From: Rhodoglobus sp.
Lineage (GTDB): Bacteria > Actinomycetota > Actinomycetes > Actinomycetales > Microbacteriaceae
DNA: 64,000 nt
Assembly: GCA_025463605.1 (NCBI GenBank)
Contig: JAODAV010000022.1
Location: forward strand, 1-64,000
Direction of reading: 5' to 3'
Below, one piece after another: positions 51,423 through 60,336 of this stretch. Positions within the stretch are counted from its first letter, which is position 1. Each line of letters opens with the position of its first letter. Below the pieces are notes generated by a model, which ran no database searches, was not told the DNA's origin, and saw nothing but the letters and a program-made list of their open reading frames with translations. The position numbers were made by a program, and so were the translations under genes.

Positions 51423-51865
51423 AGGCCATCACCGTACGCAACCCGTGGGCGGCCGCGATGTTCCTCGACGAGGCGCCGAAGACCATCGAGAACCGGACGT
51501 GGAAGACCGCTTACCGTGGCCCGCTGGCAATCGTGGCAGGCACACAACCCGACACCACACCCGAAGCCGATCTCGCGTGGCGCCTCGTGTCGCCGCGTCC
51601 GGCGCTTCGCGTTGGCGCGATCGTCGGCGTCGTCGAGCTGCTCAACATTCACCAGCAGTTCACCGCTGAGTGCGACTGCGTTCTCGAGTCGCATGGTGGC
51701 TGGGCGCGCTGCACGCGGCTCTCCGCGCCGCGTCCGATGCAGCACTGGGTGCTCGGCAGCCCGCGGCTGCTCGCGTCGCACCAGGTGTTCCCCTACAGGG
51801 GGTTCCTCGGTATCGGGGAACTCGGTGCGGGAATCAGCGAAGCCTTGTTGAAAGCCATCGCATGA
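51419..51865 (+). CDS. ASCH-domain protein
   Basis: 148 aa. MKAITVRNPWAAAMFL, then ENRTWKTAYRGPLAIVAG is the ASCH core (PUA-like), with the conserved PW and YRGP motifs. ASCH proteins bind modified RNA or nucleosides, some being amidohydrolases of N4-acetylcytidine. The start at 51419 is fixed by the ATGA overlap and the domain. Confidence 0.8.
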   Translation: MKAITVRNPWAAAMFLDEAPKTIENRTWKTAYRGPLAIVAGTQPDTTPEADLAWRLVSPRPALRVGAIVGVVELLNIHQQFTAECDCVLESHGGWARCTRLSAPRPMQHWVLGSPRLLASHQVFPYRGFLGIGELGAGISEALLKAIA

Positions 51866-52281
51866 TCGCCCACATTCAGACGATCTTCGGCGACGGGAGC
51901 GATGGGTCGACACCCGGGAACTGCCTGCAGACCGCGGTCGCGTCACTGCTCGACCTCCCGGTTGAGGCGGTGCCCCACTTCGTGGCCGAGGAGGACTGGT
52001 GGGGCGCCGTCATTGCATGGGTGCGGGCGTCCGGCTTGCGCCTGACGATGTTCGAGGAGCGCTTCAATGTCGAGGCGAGCTATGCGGGCGGATACCTCGC
52101 GACCGCACCGTTGGCCGCGGCACCGGACGACGTACTCATGCTCGCGGGCGGTATGGCGGCGCGCGGCTTCCGCCACGTCGTGCTGTGGCAGCACGGGCAT
52201 CTCGTGCATGACCCGCACCCATCGGGGACCGGACTGACTGGCGAACCTGACTCGCTCTGGCGAATCGAGGTGGCGGCATGA
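51862..52281 (+). CDS. Papain-fold (C39-like) predicted cysteine hydrolase
   Basis: 139 aa. PGNCLQTAVASLLDLPVEAV holds the candidate nucleophile Cys; GFRHVVLWQHG and VHDPHPSGTGL give the His and Asp. The NC-LQ...H...DPHPS pattern is a common phage and bacterial family of unknown substrate. Directly follows the ASCH gene with ATGA overlap. Confidence 0.7.
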   Translation: MIAHIQTIFGDGSDGSTPGNCLQTAVASLLDLPVEAVPHFVAEEDWWGAVIAWVRASGLRLTMFEERFNVEASYAGGYLATAPLAAAPDDVLMLAGGMAARGFRHVVLWQHGHLVHDPHPSGTGLTGEPDSLWRIEVAA

Positions 52282-52430
52282 AGCTCCCGAAGTGGCTGCG
52301 CGATTGGCAGGTTTACACCCTCGCATTTCTCCTCCTGTTCGGCATGGTCGCGGGCGGCATGTTCGCGCTCGAAGCCCTCACGCCGCAACCGGCTCCCACG
52401 TTCACCCCAATGCAATTGCCCACGAAGTAA
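52278..52430 (+). CDS. Small phage membrane protein
   Basis: 50 aa, one membrane helix (VYTLAFLLLFGMVAGGMFAL) between an N-terminal KLPKWLRDW and a Pro/Thr-rich tail. ATG overlaps the previous stop. Confidence 0.55.
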   Translation: MKLPKWLRDWQVYTLAFLLLFGMVAGGMFALEALTPQPAPTFTPMQLPTK

Positions 52431-52441
52431 CGGAAGGCACC

Positions 52442-52873
52442 ATGACCACTACCGCCGAAGCGATCGAGGCCGTGCAGCGCCTCGCGCAGTCCGTGATCGA
52501 CCGGATGCCGCACAGCGACGACCACGCTCCCGTGTACGAGGATCTCGATGTCGTAGAGAAGGCGCTGCGCCTGCTCACCCCGGCCGTCGTGCTCGCCGCC
52601 ACCGAGCGCGCGCGACACGCGAGTCTCGGGTACGACTCGGCGCATGACGCCGAGCATGCGCCCGAGATGCTCGACGCATCAGCGTCGTACGCCCATTACG
52701 TGAGTGCCGCCGATCGCTTCGGCCTGCTGCTCACCGTCGAGGAGGTCGAGTGCTGGCCGCCTGCGTGGGGCGAGAGCAACTGGACGCCGGGAGCGCTTAC
52801 CCGCACCACGGTCAAGAGCGTCGCGCTCGGCCTCGCCGCGCTCGACGACCTGCTGGCGCGAGGTGTCGAGTGA
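52442..52873 (+). CDS. Common actinophage protein of unknown function
   Basis: 143 aa. LGYDSAHDAEHAPEMLDASA, then a tryptophan-rich WPPAW and an ALDDLLARG end match the widespread phage pattern HDxxH...WPW...LAExxRLDR. Role unknown. Confidence 0.65.
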   Translation: MTTTAEAIEAVQRLAQSVIDRMPHSDDHAPVYEDLDVVEKALRLLTPAVVLAATERARHASLGYDSAHDAEHAPEMLDASASYAHYVSAADRFGLLLTVEEVECWPPAWGESNWTPGALTRTTVKSVALGLAALDDLLARGVE

Positions 52874-53910
52874 CGTACCGCATCCTCACGAAGCGATCGA
52901 ACACGCTCAAGTGGCGGCGACTGCGGAAGCTCAGTGGCATCGGCGCCTCGGAGATGGCCGCCATTCTCGGCGACACCTCATGGGGCACGCCACTGAGCGT
53001 GTGGCAGGAGAAGACCGCGAAGGATGTCGTCGACATCGGCACGAAGCGGATGGAGTGGGGGCACCGCCTCGAGTCGGTCATTCTCGCCGCCGTGACATGG
53101 GATCACCCCGAGGTTGGGCAGGTGGTCGCGTCCGAGGGGTTGCTGCAGTGCGTCGAGTTCCCCTGGCTGATCGGCACCCTCGATGCTCAGCTCGACTCTG
53201 TGGACCACGGCCGCGTGCCTCTCGAGGCGAAGAACGTATCCGCCCACCAGAAACGCGATTGGATTCGTGAGGGCTCCACCCGCTGCATCGCGCACCTCGA
53301 CTGTGAGATCGACGTGCCCCCGAAGTACCGGGTGCAGGTGTTGCAGCAGGCATTCATCCAGAATGACGCCGCGGGCGGATACGTCGCGGTGCTGTTCGAC
53401 GGCAACGACCTGCACGTCATCTGGGTGCCCCGCTCGCAGGCGTTCATCGACGAGAAGCTCATCGGCGTCGGCGGCGACTTCTGGAACCACAACGTCGTCA
53501 AGCGCATCGCGCCGGCACCGATCCTCGGCGACGACCTGGCCGCGCTCTGGCCCATCACTCCGAAGAAGGAGCGTGAGGCCGACTCGATGCTCATCGAGGA
53601 GATGCGCCCGCGGTGGATCGACGCGAAGGCGCGGCAGTCGCAGGCCGACGACGACGTGGAGGCGCTCGCGTTCTGGTTTGGCCTGTGGTTCGAGGATGCC
53701 GAACTCGCGGTGGACGCGAACGGCAATCCGATCATGCGCATGGGCTCCCGTCGTGGGCAGCAGCGCGTGAAGGTCGCCACCCATGCCGAGCAGCACCCCG
53801 ACTGTGTGGACTGCGTAACGCAGGACCGCACCTCCCGTACTCCCTTCGCCGTTATCGAGAAGCCGAAGTCCGAACCGAAGCCCCGCCAGAAGAAAGCAGT
53901 GAGCGCATGA
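52870..53910 (+). CDS. YqaJ/lambda-exonuclease-type recombination nuclease
   Basis: 346 aa. The PD-(D/E)XK site is Asp109 (GTLDAQLD), Glu119-X-Lys121 (PLEAKN), with Glu68 (WGHRLE) and Gln156/159 (YRVQVLQQ). GIGASEMAAILG is the YqaJ N-terminal motif. Degrades one strand to expose ssDNA for recombination, with the RecA-like ATPase encoded nearby as partner. GTG overlaps the previous stop. Confidence 0.85.
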   Translation: MTYRILTKRSNTLKWRRLRKLSGIGASEMAAILGDTSWGTPLSVWQEKTAKDVVDIGTKRMEWGHRLESVILAAVTWDHPEVGQVVASEGLLQCVEFPWLIGTLDAQLDSVDHGRVPLEAKNVSAHQKRDWIREGSTRCIAHLDCEIDVPPKYRVQVLQQAFIQNDAAGGYVAVLFDGNDLHVIWVPRSQAFIDEKLIGVGGDFWNHNVVKRIAPAPILGDDLAALWPITPKKEREADSMLIEEMRPRWIDAKARQSQADDDVEALAFWFGLWFEDAELAVDANGNPIMRMGSRRGQQRVKVATHAEQHPDCVDCVTQDRTSRTPFAVIEKPKSEPKPRQKKAVSA

Positions 53911-54227
53911 GCACTATTCAGCAGACCGCCCCAGTCCGTTATCGCGATGAGGAGGGCGTCGAAGTCGAGGCGCTGCACATTCTCACCGCCGATGACGTGC
54001 GCACCGCGCGCTCGCTGTCGGACTGGCACGACGGGCAGGTGCGCATCCTCACGTTCCGGACCGCCGAGCCCGTGCTGTTCGTCGGCCAAGGCGAGGGCAA
54101 CGATGTCGCCGCGTTCGGCAGGCAGGTCAGCTTCGGCCAGTACCTCGTCAAGGGTCCGGCTGGCGACCTGGAGCCGATGCCCGCAGTCACGTTCGAGGCA
54201 CGCTTTACGGCAGCAGTGAACGCATGA
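53907..54227 (+). CDS. Phage protein of unknown function
   Basis: 106 aa, beta-rich, no motif. Between the exonuclease and RecA-like genes, so an accessory recombination or ssDNA-binding role is possible. ATGA overlaps at both ends. Confidence 0.6.
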   Translation: MSTIQQTAPVRYRDEEGVEVEALHILTADDVRTARSLSDWHDGQVRILTFRTAEPVLFVGQGEGNDVAAFGRQVSFGQYLVKGPAGDLEPMPAVTFEARFTAAVNA

Positions 54228-54553
54228 GCGCCTCCCACCACGTCGAGCAGGCCATTGACCTCCTCAAGTCGATCGAGCTGAGCACCATCGAAGTGCACGG
54301 TCAGAGCGGCGACGCCCGCTACCTGCGTCTGCAGCTCGCAGGCATCCACGCGACCCTCGCGCTCGCCGAGCAACAGAGCATCGCCAACCTCATCGCTGTG
54401 GCGACGCATGACGAGGACCGCATTCAAGGGGAGCTTCGCGGCGAGATAGTCCAGACGATTCGTGGCGACCACCCGAACGCCGACGGCATCCTCATCAGGC
54501 ACGCCAAAATCGGCGAGTCCTTCCGCCGCATCCGCGAAGGGCTGGGTCTCTGA
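54224..54553 (+). CDS. Phage protein of unknown function
   Basis: 109 aa, helical, no recognised motif. Overlaps both neighbours; travels with the recombination genes. Confidence 0.6.
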   Translation: MSASHHVEQAIDLLKSIELSTIEVHGQSGDARYLRLQLAGIHATLALAEQQSIANLIAVATHDEDRIQGELRGEIVQTIRGDHPNADGILIRHAKIGESFRRIREGLGL

Positions 54554-55512
54554 TGGTGATCGCAACACGCAAGCCGACTGGTCTGCCCACCTGGCCGATC
54601 ACACTCGTGGCGGGAGCGGAGAAGGCGGGTAAGACGTGGATCGCCGCGATGGCTGCAACGTCGGACCTCATCAAGCGGACGTACTGGGTCGGGCTCGGCG
54701 AGGACACCCCCGACGAGTACGGGCAGGTCGCCGACTTCGACATCATCAAGCACGACGGCAGCTACCGCGAGATCCTCGCTAACATCCTCGAGGTCGCCGC
54801 TGAGCCGGCGCCCGCCGACGGTGAGCCCGCGACGCTGCTGGTCGTCGACTCGGTGTCGAAGGTCTACCGCCTCATCCTCGACAACCAGCAGGCGCGTGCG
54901 AACGCCAGAGCCGTAGCGGCTGCGAAGCGCACCGGCAGCGACGCCCCGACCGTCGACGCGAAGTTCTCCGACGCCGACTGGTCGCAGGTTCGCGCCGAGT
55001 GGGCAGCCTTCATGGATGCCATCCGCGCTCACCACGGGCCCGTCATCCTCACCGCCCGCCTGTACCCGGCAATGGTGCTCGACGAGGCAGGGAACCCGAC
55101 CGGTGTACGCCAGAACCGGATCGCCGCCGACAGTTCGCTCCCGTTCGACGTGTCGGCAGTCATCGAGCTGCCCGCCCGCGGCGAAGCATTCGCGACCGGC
55201 GTGCGGTCCGTGCGGTGGCAGCTCCCCGAGCGCACCGCCCTGCCCGACTTCTCGATGGATGAGTTCTGGCGCACCCTCGGGCTCGCCGACGGTCCGATCG
55301 GTGAGCGCACACACGACGCGCCCCGCGTCGAGGTCATTGCCGAGGAGACGATCGTGCGCGACTGGCTGACCGACGCCCGCCAGGCACCCGACCTCGCGAC
55401 GGCGAACCGGGTGCTCGCCGCGGCCGCAGTGACTCTCGGCAAGGACAACCCGACCACGGTCGCGATCCGCGCCCACGTCGCCGCGATGACATCCGAGGCG
55501 GCCCGCGCATGA
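54553..55512 (+). CDS. RecA/RAD51-like ATPase (Sak4 type)
   Basis: 319 aa. Walker A GAEKAGKT (21-28), Walker B TLLVVDSVSK, and a third motif in GPVILTARLYPAMV. Short single-domain RecA relatives of this kind are phage strand annealing proteins. Paired with the YqaJ nuclease, it makes a two-component recombinase. Confidence 0.8.
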   Translation: MVIATRKPTGLPTWPITLVAGAEKAGKTWIAAMAATSDLIKRTYWVGLGEDTPDEYGQVADFDIIKHDGSYREILANILEVAAEPAPADGEPATLLVVDSVSKVYRLILDNQQARANARAVAAAKRTGSDAPTVDAKFSDADWSQVRAEWAAFMDAIRAHHGPVILTARLYPAMVLDEAGNPTGVRQNRIAADSSLPFDVSAVIELPARGEAFATGVRSVRWQLPERTALPDFSMDEFWRTLGLADGPIGERTHDAPRVEVIAEETIVRDWLTDARQAPDLATANRVLAAAAVTLGKDNPTTVAIRAHVAAMTSEAARA

Positions 55513-55790
55513 GCATCCAATCCGCCGTCATGTTCTTCGTCACCTGCGATTCGTGCAAGGCCGAGCCCGAGTACTACGACGACGCCGCTCGCATTCTGTT
55601 CGAGACCGCGGAGCTTGCCGAGGCCGACGTATCGCTCCACGCCGAGTATGCCGACGACTGGACGACCGACGGCGAGGGCAAGCACCACTGCGAGAAGTGC
55701 CCGCGACTCGTGGTCACTGCAGCAGGATTGGCGATCCGTGCCCGTGAGCTCACCGAGTCGGACGTACCGCTGTTCGAGGTGGCCCCGTGA
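55509..55790 (+). CDS. Phage zinc-ribbon-like protein
   Basis: 93 aa. CDSCKAEPEY near the N-terminus and HHCEKCPRLV near residue 60 form a four-cysteine metal site. Function unknown. Confidence 0.65.
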   Translation: MSIQSAVMFFVTCDSCKAEPEYYDDAARILFETAELAEADVSLHAEYADDWTTDGEGKHHCEKCPRLVVTAAGLAIRARELTESDVPLFEVAP

Positions 55791-56149
55791 GCGGCATCGG
55801 CCTCGGCCCGTTCGACCAGCTCGGCGCTGTAGTGGTCGAGCACGCCACCGTCGTCGGTGGCGAGGTGCCCGTGATCATCATGACGATCCCGAAGGCGTGG
55901 GTGCTCGTGATGCCCTGCGGGCGCATCGACGGGTTCCTGCACGGCAGCAACCGCCATGCGACCCCCGAAGCCGCGTGGGCAACGTTCAGCCCCCTCAAGC
56001 GCACCCGGGACGCGGAGGCGCGCAAGGGCTGGACCGTGCGCCCCGCCACCTCGACCGAGATCGCGAACACCGAGCCTGCCCCCTGCCCGCACGACGAGGC
56101 AGTCGGCCGCACTGTACTACCCATCGAGCACGAAGGACACAGCGCATGA
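55787..56149 (+). CDS. Phage protein of unknown function
   Basis: 120 aa; beta-rich N-terminal domain and a C-terminal Arg/Thr region. GTG overlaps the previous stop. Confidence 0.6.
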   Translation: MSGIGLGPFDQLGAVVVEHATVVGGEVPVIIMTIPKAWVLVMPCGRIDGFLHGSNRHATPEAAWATFSPLKRTRDAEARKGWTVRPATSTEIANTEPAPCPHDEAVGRTVLPIEHEGHSA

Positions 56150-56757
56150 CCCGTAAGACCGGAGCCGCGGCGACGTGGAATCCCGACAACATCGTCACCT
56201 ACTGGCTCACCGTGGGGCTGCTGTTCGCGGCGGTCGCCGCGGCCGGCGTCGGCTCGATCGACGGGCTGCTGCACTACGCGCAGTACATCGTCGATGCGCC
56301 TGAGAAGCAGTGGGTGCTCCCTGTCGCCGTGGACGTGTTCCTCGTCGCCACCGCGCTCGCGACCCTCGCCCTGCGGAAACGACGCGCGTACCTGGCTGCG
56401 TGGCTCACGAGCGCCTTCACCATTGCGCTGGTCTCCTTCTCCGCCTACTGCAACTACACGTACATGGTCTCGACGACGGATATGACCGCGGACCCGGCAT
56501 CCGCTGCCGCACCGTACGTGAAAGCCGCGATGCCGATCCTGCTGCTCGCCGCGACCGAGATCATCGCGGCGATCACCTCGACGCGCAACAACCGTGAGAA
56601 CTCCCCGCTGAACCGCGCGCACCGCGAAGTCAAGAAGTACAAGGCAGAGGTCGCAGCGCTCAAGCGTGCGGCCCGCCGCGGCATCCCGGAGTCAATCCAC
56701 ATGGCTACAGCACGAGCGCTGCACGAGTTGAACGCACCGGGTAAGGAACTCGCATGA
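56146..56757 (+). CDS. DUF2637/SpdB-like membrane protein
   Basis: 203 aa. Four helices (VTYWLTVGLLFAAVAAAGVG, VLPVAVDVFLVATALATLAL, YLAAWLTSAFTIALVSFSAY, AAMPILLLAATEIIAAITS), the DVFLVATALATLALRKRR block typical of DUF2637, and a C-terminal coiled part. This family is best known from actinobacterial conjugative plasmids and some phages. Confidence 0.7.
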   Translation: MTRKTGAAATWNPDNIVTYWLTVGLLFAAVAAAGVGSIDGLLHYAQYIVDAPEKQWVLPVAVDVFLVATALATLALRKRRAYLAAWLTSAFTIALVSFSAYCNYTYMVSTTDMTADPASAAAPYVKAAMPILLLAATEIIAAITSTRNNRENSPLNRAHREVKKYKAEVAALKRAARRGIPESIHMATARALHELNAPGKELA

Positions 56758-58649
56758 GCGGGTCGTCGCTCGACACGACGGCGCGCGCACTCGCGCAGTT
56801 TGGCGGCCCGAGCCAGGCGCTCGCGATGCGGGGGGCCGTGGAGGCAGTCCGTGGCTATCTGCACCCGGACGTGCAGTGGAACGGGCTGACGGTCACCGAT
56901 CTGTTCTGCGGTGCGGGCGGCTCTTCTTCCGGGCTCGTCGCGGCCGGGTTCAAGGTCGTCATCGCGGCCAATCACTGGCAGCAGGCGATCGATTCCCACC
57001 AGATCAATCATCCGGAGACGCAGCACTCGTCGGCCGACATCTCGCAGGTCACACCGTCGTACTTCCCCACGACGGATGTGCTGTGGGCGTCGCCGGAGTG
57101 CACGAATCACTCGGTCGCGAAGGGCGTCAAGCGGCAGCGTGCCACTAACGATGCGCTGTTCGACCTCGACGGCACCCGCCCGCTGCCCGACGAAGCCGCG
57201 AACCGCTCGCGCGCCACCATGTGGGATGTGCCCCGCTTCGCGGAGTACCACCAGTACCGGGCGATCATCATCGAGAACGTCGTCGACGCCTACCGGTGGA
57301 TTCCGTTCCCCGCCTGGCTGCAGACGATGGAGCTGCTCGGCTACGAACACGAGATCGTGTGGCTCAACTCGATGCACGCGCAGGGCGCCGGCCTCCCCGC
57401 CCCGCAGTCCCGAGACCGCATGTACATCGTGTTCTGGCGCTCCGGCGAGCAGAAGCCCGACATGCAGAAGTGGACACGCCCGTACGCGATGTGCGCCCGC
57501 GACGGCATGGTGCTCGCGCAGCAGGTGTTCAAGAAGTCCGAGCGCTGGGGTCGCTACCGCGCCCAGTACGTCTACCGTTGCCCCAAGTGCGCCGCCGTGG
57601 TCGAGCCCGCATGGTTGCCCGCTTCGTCGGCGATCGACTGGTCGATCGAAGGCACTCGCATCGGGGACCGCGACAAGCCGCTGAGTCCGAAGACGATGAC
57701 CCGTATCGAGAAGGGAATCGAGCGCCACTGGAAGCCGATCACCCTCGCCGCGGCTGGGAACACCTACGACGGTGTGACGACGGGCAGCGACTACCTGCGG
57801 GCGTGGCCGATCACCGACGCCCTCCCGACGCAGACCACGAGCGCACAGCACGGCCTCGCGCTCCCGCCGCTCATCACGGACGGCATCCGGGGCGAGGGCA
57901 CGGTCCAGTCGGGCACCGACGCTTTGCTCACCCAGACGACGGCACAGACCAAGGGCGTGTTCTACGACCCGCTCATCGTGCGCGGCGAAGGCAACGAGTC
58001 GCCCGCCAAGCCGACGAGCGACGCATTCGGCGCCTTCACGGCCGCGGGCTCGCAGTTCCTCGTGGTCCCGGTCGAAGGTCATGACGGGAAGGAAGCCACC
58101 CTCGGCAGCGACCCACTCCGCACGCAAACGACCAGGCATCAAGGCGCGATCGTGGTGCCGCTACGCAATCACGGCGTCGCGAAGCCCGCCAGCTCGCCAA
58201 TCGACACGGTGTCGGCCAACGGGAATCACCACGCCCTGATCATGCGGAACAACACCGCGCGCGGCGATCAGGGGCAGATGACAACTCCTGCATCGGAAGC
58301 ATTCCGCACCCTGACGACCGCGGGACACCAGTCGCTCCTCGTGCCGTACTACGGGGCGTCGGAGGCCGCGAAGCTCACGAGCGAACCCCACGGCACCCTC
58401 ACCACGACCGACCGGTACGGCCTCGTCGGCGCTGGCGTCTCGGTCGATGTCGAGGACTGCATCTTCCGCATGCTCACCCCGAACGAGATCAAAGTCGGCA
58501 TGGCCTTCGCTCACGACTATCTCCTGCTGGGCACGAAGCGGGAGCAGGTCAAGCAAGCGGGGAACGCGGTCACACCACCCGCCGCCCGCGACCTCGGCAT
58601 GGCCGTCGCTGAGGCTCTCAACGGTGTGCTCGTGGAGCGTGCCGCATGA
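56754..58649 (+). CDS. C5 cytosine DNA methyltransferase with repeated target region
   Basis: 631 aa. Motif I LFCGAGGSSSGL (50-61); motif IV WASPECTNHS with candidate catalytic Cys116, in a PxC rather than PC setting; motif VI ENV (174-176); motif VIII QSRDRMYIVF; motifs IX-X QAGNAVTPPA (601-610). A CPKC zinc knuckle lies near 277. Between 355 and 560, about seven degenerate units of around 30 residues end in T(Q/L)TT and VP or similar. Probably an orphan phage methylase protecting against restriction. Confidence 0.85.
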   Translation: MSGSSLDTTARALAQFGGPSQALAMRGAVEAVRGYLHPDVQWNGLTVTDLFCGAGGSSSGLVAAGFKVVIAANHWQQAIDSHQINHPETQHSSADISQVTPSYFPTTDVLWASPECTNHSVAKGVKRQRATNDALFDLDGTRPLPDEAANRSRATMWDVPRFAEYHQYRAIIIENVVDAYRWIPFPAWLQTMELLGYEHEIVWLNSMHAQGAGLPAPQSRDRMYIVFWRSGEQKPDMQKWTRPYAMCARDGMVLAQQVFKKSERWGRYRAQYVYRCPKCAAVVEPAWLPASSAIDWSIEGTRIGDRDKPLSPKTMTRIEKGIERHWKPITLAAAGNTYDGVTTGSDYLRAWPITDALPTQTTSAQHGLALPPLITDGIRGEGTVQSGTDALLTQTTAQTKGVFYDPLIVRGEGNESPAKPTSDAFGAFTAAGSQFLVVPVEGHDGKEATLGSDPLRTQTTRHQGAIVVPLRNHGVAKPASSPIDTVSANGNHHALIMRNNTARGDQGQMTTPASEAFRTLTTAGHQSLLVPYYGASEAAKLTSEPHGTLTTTDRYGLVGAGVSVDVEDCIFRMLTPNEIKVGMAFAHDYLLLGTKREQVKQAGNAVTPPAARDLGMAVAEALNGVLVERAA

Positions 58650-59032
58650 GCGACTTCCCGGCCGCGGTGCGGCGTCTCGTCCGCAACCGGTCGCGTGGCA
58701 TTTGCGAGGGTTGCGGGCTGGCTCCAGCGGCGGATATGCACCACTGCCAGTACCGTTCCCGCCTCGGGCCGAGCACGGCGGGCAACGCCCTCCACCTGTG
58801 CGGGTGGGGCAACACCAGCGGATGCCACGGTGTCGCTCACGACGGCATGAAGGGTGAGGAACTCGGTTGGTCGATCCGCTCCGGCCACGAGCCCCTCTTC
58901 GTCCCGAAGCTCATCGTCGTCGACTTCGTCGAGCGGTGGGCACTGTTCGACGACCTCGGCGGCCGCAAGACGATCACCGCGGCGGAGGCGGTCGCCCGCC
59001 TGGTGCACATCGGTGCCCGGAAGGCGGCATGA
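58646..59032 (+). CDS. HNH-type endonuclease-like protein
   Basis: 128 aa. Cys20/Cys23 (CEGC), His32-His33 (MHH), Asn47, then Cys60-His61 (GCHG) give a zinc-bound HNH/ββα fold. Overlaps the methylase gene by four bases. May be a recombination or anti-host nuclease. Confidence 0.75.
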   Translation: MSDFPAAVRRLVRNRSRGICEGCGLAPAADMHHCQYRSRLGPSTAGNALHLCGWGNTSGCHGVAHDGMKGEELGWSIRSGHEPLFVPKLIVVDFVERWALFDDLGGRKTITAAEAVARLVHIGARKAA

Positions 59033-60336
59033 TGAACGAGCTTTCGTACGCGGAGTTCATTGCCCGCCGCAAGGCCGCGGTCGTCGTGCGCGGCCCAGTC
59101 GTAGATCCGCAATCCTTGCACCCGTCGCTCAAGCCCTTTCAGCGCGACCTCGTGGTCCGCGCGGCGCGAGTCGGTCGCTTCGCCCTGTGGGCCGACACCG
59201 GGCTCGGGAAGACCCGCATGCAGCTCGAGTGGGCGCGCAGCGTGACTGACACCGCGCTGATCATTGCCCCCCTCGCAGTGGCGGACCAGACAGTGAGCGA
59301 AGCCCGCGCGATCGGGATCGAAGCGCGATACGTGCGGTCGGCCTCGGAGGTGGCTGGACCCGGCATCTACGTGACGAACTTCGAGATGGTCGAGCACTTT
59401 CCTGCCGAGCTGTTCGGCGCGGTTGTGCTCGATGAGTCATCGATTCTCAAGCAATCGGATGGCAAGACACGAACCCTGCTGATCGAGCATTTCCGGGATG
59501 TGCCGTTCCGGCTCGCGTGCTCGGCGACGCCGGCTCCGAACGACCCCGAGGAACTCACCTCGCAAGCCGAGTTCCTCGGACAGATGGACCGCAACAACAT
59601 GCTCGCGGCGTACTTCGTTCACGATCAGGACGGGTGGCGGATGAAGGGTCACGCCTACGCGCCGATGATCGAGTGGATGTGCTCGTGGGCGGTCGCGATT
59701 CGACGCCCGTCCGATCTCGGCTACGAGGATGACGGGTACGACCTGCCCGGCCTGACCGTCACGCCCGCGCTGGTAGACGTCGAGGTGGAGGCCGCACCCG
59801 ATGAACTGTTCGCCGTCTCTATCGGCGGAGTCTCCGGACGCTCGACCGTGCGCCGCGCCTCGCTCGCCGCCCGCGTCGACCGGGCAGTGGCTCTGGTGAC
59901 CGCCGAGCCCGACGAACCGTGGCTGCTGTGGTGCGGGCTGAACGACGAAGCCGACGCGCTTGCCGCCGCCCTCCCCGGCGCGGTGAACCTGTGCGGGTCG
60001 CTCGCCGTCGAGGAGAAGGCGCGCATCTTGCGGGCGTTCGCGGACGGCGAGATTCGCGTGCTCATCACGAAGCCAAAGATCGGCGCGCTCGGCCTCAACT
60101 GGCAGCACTGCGCCCGAATGATCTTCGTCGGCCTGTCGGACTCGTACGAGGCGTACTACCAGTGCATCCGGCGTTGCTACCGCTACGGCCAGGCGCGCGT
60201 CGTGAACGTGTGGATCGTGCTCTCCGAGATTGAGCAGCAGATCGCCGAGAACGTGCAACGCAAGGAGTCGCAGGCAAACCGCATCGTCGTCGGGATGATC
60301 CGTTATTTGAACGAGAAGCTGAGGGATACCGCATGA
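59029..60336 (+). CDS. Superfamily 2 (SNF2-like) DNA helicase/ATPase
   Basis: 435 aa. Motif I ADTGLGKTRMQ, motif II VVLDESS (DExx), motif III SATPAPND, and motif VI YYQCIRRCYRYGQ. Common phage replication or recombination translocase. ATG at 59029 overlaps the HNH stop. Confidence 0.85.
   Translation: MMNELSYAEFIARRKAAVVVRGPVVDPQSLHPSLKPFQRDLVVRAARVGRFALWADTGLGKTRMQLEWARSVTDTALIIAPLAVADQTVSEARAIGIEARYVRSASEVAGPGIYVTNFEMVEHFPAELFGAVVLDESSILKQSDGKTRTLLIEHFRDVPFRLACSATPAPNDPEELTSQAEFLGQMDRNNMLAAYFVHDQDGWRMKGHAYAPMIEWMCSWAVAIRRPSDLGYEDDGYDLPGLTVTPALVDVEVEAAPDELFAVSIGGVSGRSTVRRASLAARVDRAVALVTAEPDEPWLLWCGLNDEADALAAALPGAVNLCGSLAVEEKARILRAFADGEIRVLITKPKIGALGLNWQHCARMIFVGLSDSYEAYYQCIRRCYRYGQARVVNVWIVLSEIEQQIAENVQRKESQANRIVVGMIRYLNEKLRDTA

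Noticed and set aside
56454-58142. 562-aa minus-strand open frame
   Set aside because: Antisense to the C5 methyltransferase; no motif and no ribosome site.
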